Source of the DNA: Undibacterium pigrum
Lineage (GTDB): Bacteria; Pseudomonadota; Gammaproteobacteria; Burkholderiales; Burkholderiaceae_D
Reading direction: 5' to 3'
Assembly (NCBI RefSeq): GCF_003201815.1
Contig: NZ_QJKB01000001.1
Location: 372,001-436,000, forward strand
DNA: 64,000 nt
The position numbers and the translations under genes were made by a program. A model generated the notes under the pieces. That model was not told the origin of the DNA. It searched no databases and saw only the letters and a list, made by a program, of their open reading frames with translations. Below, piece by piece: positions 8,406 through 15,902 of this stretch. How positions within the stretch are numbered: position 1 is the first letter of the stretch; each line of letters begins with the position of its first letter.

Positions 8406-8900
8406 TTATTGCTCTGACTCTTCTACAGCCCCCGCGTCCTTTTCCTCTTGCCCCTTCCTTGTCTCCATCTCCAATTGCGTAGTAAATCCCTGCGCCGTGA
8501 CGCTGTGGGTGGTTTTGACGATGATCCAGTCAGTATCACCGATAGGTGCTTTTAAGCTGGGGATGCGTACGCCCATCATGGGGGTAATGTCTGGTCTGCC
8601 CAGCGCCAGGGTAAATTGCAGGGTGGCCTTGCCACGCTTTACCCGGTTCATTTCTGCTTTTGCTGCTTGCTCTGCCGCCTCTTGATTGGGGTAGGTATGC
8701 CGCAGGCGTTTTGGGTTGTCGTCTTCGCCTATCAGTTCGCTTTTTTCTTTCGCGTCGTTGGGGTCATGCCATTGGGCGCGCACGCCGCTGTAGGCGTCGC
8801 GGCTGGCGGTGTGGTAGCGGTGTTTGTCGCCGTCGCGGCGTTCCAGGGTGATGGTGGGCAGGCTTTCGCCTATGCTGTTGCTGGCCTCATCGATGGGCAA
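8406..8900 (-). pseudogene. Phage late control protein D (gpD), C-terminal remnant
   Basis: The 164-aa frame (TTG start nominal) matches the C-terminal half of gpD/VgrG-like tail hub proteins: ITLERRDGDKHRYHTASR, YSGVRAQWHDP, the EAAEQAAKAEMNR stretch and a final DWIIVKTTHSVTAQGFTTQLEME. Intact gpD is about 350 aa. Here the N-terminal half is missing and the frame breaks near 8935, where the plausible continuation GKRFDAVTTV lies in another frame. No other tail genes are present. It is best read as a decayed prophage or tail-island fragment. Confidence 0.7.
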
Positions 8901-9070
8901 GAAGAGTAGGGCGTCTTTTTGACGGTGGTTACCGCATCAAAGCGTTTGCCCGGCTGGTTTAAAAAATTAATGTCTGACTAATTGGTCTGGTCTTTGTGAT
9001 CTATGACTTTGTCTCGAAGGCTTTGGCTGACCTTGAGCATCAGGTCATTTAAATAAGCCGTTCAACTATT
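8901..9070. other. Remnant sequence between gpD fragment and DUF2243 gene
   Basis: Contains short open minus-strand pieces, including a 24-codon tail (YLNDLMLKVSQSLRDKVIDH) with a stop at both ends. This looks like broken coding sequence, not a functional gene. Confidence 0.35.
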
Positions 9071-9628
9071 TCATGCAATTTGATTTTTCCGCGCTGTATT
9101 CACGCCAAACAAATAAGTAATTTGTTTCATGTCTTTTTGCTGTATCAATCTTACTCCTGCGGCCAGCATGATCACGCCTGTCACCAGGAAGCAGATGTCC
9201 CAATAAATTGAATACGCAATAGCTACTGATCCTTCGGCATGGTGAGCGTTCAGGAGATAGTGGCCCATGATGCCTTCTATCATATTAAAAGTGCCCCATC
9301 CGGTGAGCAGGCTTCCTTTCAATAATGGTGAAGAGGGTTGCAGGCTATATGTTCTGCTTGCCTGCCAGAACAGGATGAATGCAGTGATGAAGAAGACGCA
9401 GGTGAGGGTATATGTAAAGCTAGCTGTCATGCTACCTGTAAAGTTGCTGGTGACGAGGTTTTTAATGGATGTGATAGGGAGCGCATTGCTTGGTGTGTTG
9501 TGCCAGTTGATGATGCGGGGGAGTATTACTGTGTCCACCAGGCCGCCAAGGCCCAAACCAAAGAAGATGCCTGCTGCGGTAGGGAAGCTGCTTTCTTTGT
9601 TGGTAAAAATATTTCTGGACGTAGACAT
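9071..9628 (-). CDS. DUF2243-like four-helix membrane protein
   Basis: 185 aa from the ATG at 9628 (19 codons inside the open frame; the upstream residues are unlike a membrane protein start). Four hydrophobic segments are seen at about 20-40, 75-98, 115-132 and 145-165. Motifs match DUF2243: GLGLGGLVDTVILPRIINWH near the N-terminus, GWGTFNMIEGIMGHYLL in the middle and YWDICFLVTG near the end. Function of the family is unknown. It is an inner-membrane protein and looks monocistronic. Confidence 0.75.
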   Translation of the reverse strand: MSTSRNIFTNKESSFPTAAGIFFGLGLGGLVDTVILPRIINWHNTPSNALPITSIKNLVTSNFTGSMTASFTYTLTCVFFITAFILFWQASRTYSLQPSSPLLKGSLLTGWGTFNMIEGIMGHYLLNAHHAEGSVAIAYSIYWDICFLVTGVIMLAAGVRLIQQKDMKQITYLFGVNTARKNQIA

Positions 9629-9747
9629 TTTTTTGATTTTCTTAAAATTCAAATGGAGATATTGACGGCAAAGCGAAATGCACATGAAGGAGGAATTTCC
9701 TGCCCTTACGGCGCTTATTACCGTGTTTTTATTTTCAAAGCCGTGCT

Positions 9748-10110
9748 TTAGAAATCTGACAGGGATGATCTGGTCATGCCATCAAAGATCATGGCATCAG
9801 ATAAACGCAGGTCGTCCTGATATTCCTCATCCATAAACTCAAACAGTTCGTCGTCATCAAATTCTTCTCTTGATTTTTTCGCTTCTTTTTTTGTTGCATT
9901 GCGTGTGAGGCTCGCGGTTAATTTTGTGGAGCTCTCAAGAAAATCATGTTCTTCGTCAGCAAATATGCCATTCCTTTGGATGTCGTCATTGAAAGATGAC
10001 TGCGCTCTTTTGTTGGCAGCATCTTGAATGACGGCGTTGATGGTCGTATTCATGATGGACGCAAAGCGTTTGGAAGAGGCTTGGCTGTTGCTGATGGAAT
10101 TTGATGACAT
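9748..10110 (-). CDS. Acidic hypothetical protein with strong ribosome site
   Basis: 120 aa, preceded by a strong GAGGAG about 6 nt before the ATG, which supports the gene. Ser/Asn-rich N-terminus, Lys/Glu-rich middle, and a very acidic C-terminal part (EEFDDDELFEFMDEEYQDDL). No signal peptide or known domain. It resembles small secreted-system accessory or chaperone-bound proteins in composition, but no secretion genes are near. Function unknown. Confidence 0.6.
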   Translation of the reverse strand: MSSNSISNSQASSKRFASIMNTTINAVIQDAANKRAQSSFNDDIQRNGIFADEEHDFLESSTKLTASLTRNATKKEAKKSREEFDDDELFEFMDEEYQDDLRLSDAMIFDGMTRSSLSDF

Positions 10111-10871
10111 TATTTTCTCCTCAATAGATTTGACCCAGGGTCGTCAATTTGTCGTGTGGTTTGACGCTGTGGCTTGAAATAACCTGTAGCGCCATCTTAA
10201 ATAGATGTGTCATTGGGTTCAGTCAGTGGGGATGTAGGCGTTCTGTCAGACAACACGCAGTGCTGTATGGCATCCATACTTACAAGGCTTACAACGCAAG
10301 ATTTGCCGATACGCCATCAAGCCACAGCTGCTTAACGAGGTAAGCAGCAACCGGTAAGGACGTCAGACTACATAGGGTTTGATGACATTGCTGCTAAAAA
10401 TGGCAGCATGCGATGGCAGACTGTCAGGAACACGGGCAGTAAAAAACCAAAGAAGGCCCATTGTCGGGCGATGAAGCATGCATCTGTCCAGTCGCAACTC
10501 CACACCGGGATCGCTGCCCCATCAATGGGTATGGACATGACTGTACAAGTTGTCCTGATGAGCGCCTTTGATGACTTCGTAAAACTGCAATTGAAACTAA
10601 TTGCAAAATTTATCGAAAAAACAACAAATTTGTGTTTGTGACAAAGCAAGTCTGTTGCAGAATACATATCAATTTTATAAACTGAGTTGGTAAAAAATAA
10701 ATCCTCGGAAAGCTGGTTTTGCCAGCCAGCCAAATCACGTTCTCCATACGCGAGCATTGGGCCTGGCAACATCACCTCATGAAAGAAACCGGCGACTAAC
10801 TTTATATATCCACTTGTTTTCAAGAACTCCTTCATTAACGTCGACGCCACACTCAAATTTGAGAGCATCTT
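10111..10871. other. Long intergenic region before the copper-oxidase operon
   Basis: About 760 bases with several short open frames on both strands, none with a convincing start, length or similarity. The last ~280 bases are AT-rich and probably hold the promoter of the multicopper oxidase operon. No mobile element or RNA gene recognised. Confidence 0.5.
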
Positions 10872-12956
10872 ATGCACATACACCTGAAGCAAATGCGTCT
10901 GCTTGCCGGTACCGCCGCCATGACTGGTGCCAGCCTGTTTTGTCATGCAGTACTGGCGCAGGAAGCCAAAACCAAAGAAGCGCCGCAGGCACCACCATTG
11001 GCGAGCCAGATTGCAGACAGGGACATAGCGGCAGATCTGATTAAGCCCGCTGCCAATCTGCTGAGTGCCGGGCAGCGCAAGATGGTGGAAAGATCGGGTC
11101 GCGAAATTCGCTACTTCCTGCCCATACAAATGACACCGGGATTTATCTACAATCCTTCGACAGGCGAATATGACCAGGTATCCTTGCGCTCATATGGCCG
11201 TAATGTTTCTGGTGCCCCCAATCTGCTGCGCCCCGACTTTGTTGCCCCTACGGTAGTCATGAAACCTGGGCAGACAGTGCGCTTTGATCTCAGTAACCGC
11301 CTCGACAAGGAGCCGGGTTGTGAGCTGGTTGCGAAAGACAATATCAATACACCGCATTGCTACAATACGACCAATCTGCATTCACATGGCTTGTGGATTT
11401 CACCTTCAGGCAATAGCGACAATGTGCTGCTGGCGATCAAGCCCAAGGTGAATTTTGAATATGAATACAATGTACCGGCAGATCACCCGGCAGGCACTTT
11501 CTGGTATCACCCGCATGTGCATGGCTCAACTGCCATGCAAGTTGGTAGCGGTATGGCCGGTGCCCTGATCGTCAAGGGTGACAGGCAGCCTACTGTGCTG
11601 AGTAATGGTGATCTTGATACTCTGCTCAATCCTTTCAAGCCGGCAGCGGGTAACTATGGTGAAGTGATGTTGATGCAGCAGATTCCCTACGCCTGCTTCA
11701 TCAAGGGACCTGACCCCAAGAACCCAGGTAAAGAGATAGACGTGATACAGACCAATCCGGATGGAACCTGGCTGTGCAAGAAAGGGGATACTGGTCTGGT
11801 GCAGGATTTTGCTGCACAATTTGCCCCCGGGGCCTGGACTACTTCTGGCCGCCATACTTTGATCAATGGTTTTGCACGTAACCCTGCCAAGCCTTTGGTG
11901 ATGGAAGCTGGCAAACTCTACCGCTGGCGTCTGGTTGATGCCGGTGTACGTGAGCCTATTGCCTTGCGTATCCGCAAAATTGGTGATGTCAGCAAATTGA
12001 CGCCCAAAGCCGCCACGCCAGAAGCATTGCAAGCGGAAGTAAAAAACGCCTGTGACGGTATTGACGTTCTGCAGTTTGAAGTAGCGACCGACGGCCTGAC
12101 CCGGCCAAACGCTTTCGCCAAGGTGACCAATACCCTGCAACCTGGCTATCGCAGTGACATCCTGTTCAGCCTGCCGGAAAAAGGTGATTACTGCGTCTAT
12201 AGTGACTCTGGTGCGACTGGCTCTATCTCGTCCCTGCCAGACAATGCCAAGGTGATGACGGTGATTCATGCTGTTGGCAATAAAACCAGTGGTGATCAAA
12301 CCCAGTTTGTCACAAAAGAACTGGTGCGTGCAGCGGGCTTGTTGTCGAAAGGTGTGCGCGACACCATCATCAGGGATTTGAAGGATGGCTTGAAACTGAC
12401 TAAATTTGTGCCGCACAAGGCGATTCCAGAATCTGAACTCACCGATCCGCAAAAGCCGGTAGAGCTGACGCTGGGTATTGACTTCCGTGGTGATAAACCA
12501 AGCTTTGATGTCAATGGCGCGCCCTATAAACCAGGCGACGTCCAGCAGACCCTGATTTTAGGCCAGGTACAGGAATGGCATATCAAATCCTATAACCCGA
12601 CCAAGGATGGGGAAAGAAGTGTGCAGCATCCTTTCCATATCCACGTCAATCCATACCAGATTATCAGTATCACCGACAAAAACGGCGTGGATGTCAGCGC
12701 ACTGACGGATACGAAAGCGCCAACAATCGGGCAATACGCCGGTATGCAGGGAGTCTGGAAAGACACCATCATGGCGACACCAGGCTATACCGTCAAAACC
12801 CGCACCCGCTATCAGCGCTATATCGGCGAATATGTCTTGCATTGCCATATTCTCGATCATGAAGACCAGGGCATGATGCAAAACGTCAAGGTCGTGCTGC
12901 CGGATGGGAATGGCGGTGCCTCTGTCGGTGGTCACGGGGCGCATGGTTCACATTGA
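10872..12956 (+). CDS. Secreted multicopper oxidase (laccase-like)
   Basis: 694 aa with a Sec signal peptide (cleavage near HAVLAQ-E, residue ~30). All four copper ligand clusters are present: HSHG in NLHSHGLW, HPHVHG in FWYHPHVHG, HPFHIH, and the type 1/3 loop HCHILDHEDQGMM. The enzyme should oxidise phenols or metal ions with reduction of oxygen to water in the periplasm. It is longer than typical CotA/CueO proteins (about 500 aa) because of insertions between the second and third cupredoxin domains. A GAGAG ribosome site precedes the ATG at 10872; Met8 is an alternative. A tyrosinase follows 134 bp downstream, so two copper oxidases are probably expressed together. Confidence 0.92.
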   Translation: MHIHLKQMRLLAGTAAMTGASLFCHAVLAQEAKTKEAPQAPPLASQIADRDIAADLIKPAANLLSAGQRKMVERSGREIRYFLPIQMTPGFIYNPSTGEYDQVSLRSYGRNVSGAPNLLRPDFVAPTVVMKPGQTVRFDLSNRLDKEPGCELVAKDNINTPHCYNTTNLHSHGLWISPSGNSDNVLLAIKPKVNFEYEYNVPADHPAGTFWYHPHVHGSTAMQVGSGMAGALIVKGDRQPTVLSNGDLDTLLNPFKPAAGNYGEVMLMQQIPYACFIKGPDPKNPGKEIDVIQTNPDGTWLCKKGDTGLVQDFAAQFAPGAWTTSGRHTLINGFARNPAKPLVMEAGKLYRWRLVDAGVREPIALRIRKIGDVSKLTPKAATPEALQAEVKNACDGIDVLQFEVATDGLTRPNAFAKVTNTLQPGYRSDILFSLPEKGDYCVYSDSGATGSISSLPDNAKVMTVIHAVGNKTSGDQTQFVTKELVRAAGLLSKGVRDTIIRDLKDGLKLTKFVPHKAIPESELTDPQKPVELTLGIDFRGDKPSFDVNGAPYKPGDVQQTLILGQVQEWHIKSYNPTKDGERSVQHPFHIHVNPYQIISITDKNGVDVSALTDTKAPTIGQYAGMQGVWKDTIMATPGYTVKTRTRYQRYIGEYVLHCHILDHEDQGMMQNVKVVLPDGNGGASVGGHGAHGSH

Positions 12957-13005
12957 CGCACGCACTGATCCTTATTTTCGGTAGCAAGCAAATTTCCTGA
13001 ATTCA

Positions 13006-13043
13006 CAGTGTGGCTGCAAACCGGTAATCCGGCAGCCACACTG
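13006..13043 (+). other. Intercistronic hairpin between oxidase and tyrosinase
   Basis: Perfect 12-bp arms CAGTGTGGCTGC and GCAGCCACACTG around a 14-nt loop that itself contains CCGGTAATCCGG. There is no T run after it, so it is more likely a processing, stabilising or partial-attenuation hairpin than a full terminator. Confidence 0.6.
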
Positions 13044-13090
13044 CTGCATTTGCCAGCCAGGCCTGCGCAACAAGAGTTAAAGGGTACAAA

Positions 13091-14752
13091 ATGAATATCT
13101 CAAAATGCCGCTTGCTGGTCGGTTTGCTGCTTGCAAGCTGCTTCAGCATCAATGTCTGCGCGCAAATTGCAGCACCACGGGAAGTGAAATATCGCAAAAA
13201 CATTGATGAGCTCAGCGCAGATGAACTGGCCGCCTTCGAGCATGCAGTGAAGATGATGAAAGTCAAAAGTGCAAAGAACATTTATGACAGAACGGGCTTT
13301 TTATGGCAGGCCTGGGTCCACAATTGCACCTCGGTTGCAGTGAATGACAAGCGGCAATATGCGCTCGGTAGTGGTGACAACAAGCAATTGTATGAAGTCA
13401 TCAAGGGGCAATTAAATATGGGTAACGACATCAATGATACGATGGCCAATCCCTTCAATACCTGCAGCTTCGAAACACAGGTGAGAGGCACAGGCAACGT
13501 CATCTATGAAAATCCAGGCATGTGTGAACACAGGAAAGACACTTTTTTCCAGTGGCACAGAGCCGAGTTTTACTTTTATGAAAAAGCCCTGCAGGATGCT
13601 GACCCTGAAGGCCTGTCTGGCCCCAGCACGAAAAACGTTACCGTCCCTTACTGGAACTTCACCAAGCCACCCACTGGCATCCGTTACCCCAAAGCCTTTG
13701 AAGATGCTACATCGCCATTGTGGTTCAAGCACAGGCTGGAAAATCCCGCAGGCAGTAAGCCTGCCATGCCCAGCTACACTTCGCCTTATCTGATGGCCTA
13801 CCTGATTTACAAGCAGGACTGGCAATCCTTTGGTGGCTATTCTCTAGGTGGTGCCGGTAACTCGGGCTCATTTGAATCGCAAATCCACGACACCATGCAC
13901 GATGAGTATGTGCATGGATACTTGCGTAACCCCGCTACTGCCGGGCTTGACCCTCTGTTTTATTCCTTCCATGCCTTCATTGACTATGCGCTCGAAAAAT
14001 GGATAGAAGAACACGGCAGCGAGACCATTACAGGTGGCAACTGGTTCATGCGCGGCGAACAGGATGCACGTCTGCAATTGCCTGTCGGCTTTGAAGAAGG
14101 CAGTGGCAAAAAGCGCGAACCCTTCAGCAATTACAGCAAAAACATGGGGCGGGCAGAGCTGTATTACGATACTAAAAAACAGGGGTTTGCCTATCAGTCT
14201 GGTGCCTTTGGCGAGTTTGTTCCAAAAAGCCAGATCGACGCCATCGTTGCCAAGCATAACTTGCCCGGTGCCACTCTGGGTGACAACCCGCAAAGCCTGT
14301 TCAGCGAATTGATGAGCTATGGCGCACATGGCCCGGTAGCGCGCCCGAATGCGATCGTTCAGGGCAAGGTCAAAATCCAGTCACTGGATGGCAGCAAAGC
14401 CCTGATCGACATCGTGCGCGATGCAGGCAGCGATGATTATAGCTACCAGGTGGATGTTTATTTCCATCCGCAAGATGTCGCTGCTGATATCGGCAATAAA
14501 GATTTTCGCATGCGTTATCTGGTATTGACTGCCAGCTATTGGGCCTTGTCCGGACATCACCACCATCATCATGATGATGCAGGCAGCAGTGTGCCGTTGA
14601 GACTGACGCAGGATATCAGCAAGGATATCAACAACCTGCGCCTTGGTGGCAAGGACGGGCAGGAATGGACAGTCACGCTGGGGATCAGCTCACGCAATAA
14701 TCCATCGGGCAAATTTGCCTTCAGCGCCCCCGTCATCAATTACAGTAAATAA
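13091..14752 (+). CDS. Secreted tyrosinase-family copper oxidase
   Basis: 553 aa with a signal peptide ending near INVCAQ (residue ~25). The type 3 copper motifs are visible: CuA around residues 110-165 (HNCTS, CEHRKDTFFQWHRAEFYFYE) and CuB around 265-305 (IHDTMHDEYVHG, then FYSFHAFIDYALEKW). These give six or more His ligands, as for phenol/catechol oxidation to quinones. A C-terminal ~200-aa extension contains a natural run of six His followed by Asp-Asp (near residue 490), which could bind copper. A small gene follows 12 nt downstream. The product probably oxidises phenolic substrates outside the cytoplasm and may contribute to pigment formation (inference). Confidence 0.88.
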   Translation: MNISKCRLLVGLLLASCFSINVCAQIAAPREVKYRKNIDELSADELAAFEHAVKMMKVKSAKNIYDRTGFLWQAWVHNCTSVAVNDKRQYALGSGDNKQLYEVIKGQLNMGNDINDTMANPFNTCSFETQVRGTGNVIYENPGMCEHRKDTFFQWHRAEFYFYEKALQDADPEGLSGPSTKNVTVPYWNFTKPPTGIRYPKAFEDATSPLWFKHRLENPAGSKPAMPSYTSPYLMAYLIYKQDWQSFGGYSLGGAGNSGSFESQIHDTMHDEYVHGYLRNPATAGLDPLFYSFHAFIDYALEKWIEEHGSETITGGNWFMRGEQDARLQLPVGFEEGSGKKREPFSNYSKNMGRAELYYDTKKQGFAYQSGAFGEFVPKSQIDAIVAKHNLPGATLGDNPQSLFSELMSYGAHGPVARPNAIVQGKVKIQSLDGSKALIDIVRDAGSDDYSYQVDVYFHPQDVAADIGNKDFRMRYLVLTASYWALSGHHHHHHDDAGSSVPLRLTQDISKDINNLRLGGKDGQEWTVTLGISSRNNPSGKFAFSAPVINYSK

Positions 14753-14764
14753 AATCAGGAGTGC

Positions 14765-15097
14765 ATGATGGTTTCGTTTAACAGTGATATCAAACCAATT
14801 TTTGCCCGCTACACCGCCTGTATGAAAAGGGTGGTGTTAGGCGATACACAAGGCACTGCCAACCTTGAGCTTGACGACTATGAATGTGTAAAACGTTTTT
14901 ATTATCAGGTACAGGTGGCGATTCATGGTTATGACGAGGCGGTTGGCGCGCCACCCCTACTGGTGAAAGACGGCCCCGACAAGGGTAAGCCCGTCAAAGC
15001 CTCACACCCCATGCCACCTGGAGGAGAAAAAAGCCGTATGGATCAAAAGAAAATTGATTTATATGACCAATGGGTAAAAGAGGGAATGCATCCCTGA
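14765..15097 (+). CDS. Small cytochrome-c-like protein lacking the heme motif
   Basis: 110 aa, ribosome site CAGGAG, no signal peptide. The opening FNSDIKPIFARYTACM and the late PPGG...DLYDQWVKEGMHP match the frame of small c-type cytochromes (xIxPIFxxxCxxCH ... MPPGG ... WIxxGA), but the CxxCH heme site is absent: the place reads YTACM. A fold kept without heme suggests a structural partner or copper-handling protein of the tyrosinase upstream, perhaps comparable in role to tyrosinase caddie proteins. That role is inferred from operon position. It has no recognised export signal although its neighbours are exported. Confidence 0.7.
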   Translation: MMVSFNSDIKPIFARYTACMKRVVLGDTQGTANLELDDYECVKRFYYQVQVAIHGYDEAVGAPPLLVKDGPDKGKPVKASHPMPPGGEKSRMDQKKIDLYDQWVKEGMHP

Positions 15098-15180
15098 CCG
15101 GGCTTACGGAATTTTCCGCTGGAGTCATCCGCAAATTTCAAGAAATATAAGCGTTTAAGCTTTGCAAATTGCAAATTGCG

Positions 15181-15239
15181 CGGGGTAGGTCTGACATTCA
15201 TGCATTTCCAATGCAGCGGGCGATTAAGTACTGCTAATC
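15181..15239 (+). repeat. Dispersed repeat, copy 8
   Basis: CGGGGTAGGTCTGACATTCA, TGCATTTCCAATGCAGCGGG, CGATTAAGTACTGCTAATC. Same orientation as copies 1-7 although 7.5 kb away. It encodes the final residues and TAA of the minus-strand gene 15224-15640. The sequence TGCATTTCCAATGCA adds a small inverted pair not seen in other copies. Confidence 0.85.
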
Positions 15240-15640
15240 ACCCCTGGAGTGTTTACTGCGCTATTCAACCAAAAACATTCTCCCACGTCTGGTAAATCAC
15301 GAACGACAAAGCCGTGTCTTTCCAGTACGCGGCGTAATTTCAGGTTGGGTTTGGCGCAATGTACGGCGTGCACACGCCATTCCAGAAACTGCAAACCTTC
15401 GCGTTGTGCATAGCGCTTGGCCAGTGATGCGAGGGCGGGTAGGGCGCCTTCGCCACCGCCATCGACGTGCGCCAGTTCCATAATCAATGTGTCGCCAGAA
15501 ACGCAAAAGCGGCCCAGCATATTGGCTGACCCGGCCTTGAAGACCAGAGCTTCGTCGCTGAGTATGATGGATTGCATCAGTTCAGCAGGAAGGTTCAGGA
15601 TTTCGTCAGTGGTGTAGCCTTCCAGCAGTATGTTGGACAT
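15224..15640 (-). CDS. Conserved-looking small hypothetical protein
   Basis: 138 aa, soluble. The central part IMELAHVDGGGEGALPALASLAKRYA followed by FLEWRVHAVHCAKPNLKLRRVLERHGF resembles the acetyl-CoA-binding half of GNAT proteins or a family known from toxin/immunity loci, but I do not recognise it for certain. The end is supplied by repeat copy 8. A TGATCA palindrome lies 12 nt upstream of its start, which may be its operator. It is flanked by repeats 8 and 9 as a single-gene unit. Confidence 0.6.
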   Translation of the reverse strand: MSNILLEGYTTDEILNLPAELMQSIILSDEALVFKAGSANMLGRFCVSGDTLIMELAHVDGGGEGALPALASLAKRYAQREGLQFLEWRVHAVHCAKPNLKLRRVLERHGFVVRDLPDVGECFWLNSAVNTPGVISST

Positions 15641-15652
15641 GGGTTTGATGGA

Positions 15653-15676
15653 TGATCAATATTGATCATTGATCAT
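15653..15676. promoter_or_regulatory. TGATCA palindrome array (putative operator)
   Basis: A perfect 16-bp palindrome, TGATCAATATTGATCA, followed by a third TGATCA, immediately upstream of the start of gene 15224-15640. The symmetry and position suggest a regulator binding site; no protein is assigned. Confidence 0.45.
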
Positions 15677-15724
15677 AACAAAATTCAGCCTGTCTCGGTC
15701 AGTCGCGGTGCAATACCAGGAGCG

Positions 15725-15780
15725 AGGGGCAGTCAGACATTCATAAATCTCCAAGCTTGTGGGCGATTACGTGCTGTTCG
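15725..15780 (+). repeat. Dispersed repeat, copy 9 (diverged)
   Basis: GAGGGGCAGTCAGACATTCA, TAAATCTCCAAGCTTGTGGG, CGATTACGTGCTG. The 5' inverted pair is altered (CAGTCAGAC) but length, order and orientation fit the family. Confidence 0.75.
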
Positions 15781-15902
15781 TCCCCTTGCACTGGAACTGT
15801 TGGTCGTTGAACCGAGCGAGAATTATCCAGGCTTCCGCTTTTGTTGTTGAACTGCTTGACTGCCAAGGACTTGTGAGCTTCCTTGGCAGTAAGATTTGCA
15901 TT

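Noticed and set aside
10368..11129. 253-aa minus-strand frame before and across the multicopper oxidase start
   Set aside because: It covers the signal peptide of a certain gene, has no ribosome site and unlikely composition; shadow.
11526..12452. 308-aa minus-strand frame inside the multicopper oxidase gene
   Set aside because: Entirely antisense to conserved copper-oxidase coding sequence with no recognisable domain; shadow.
4705..15780. CRISPR array
   Set aside because: Repeats are too far apart and irregularly spaced, separated by genes, and no cas genes are present.
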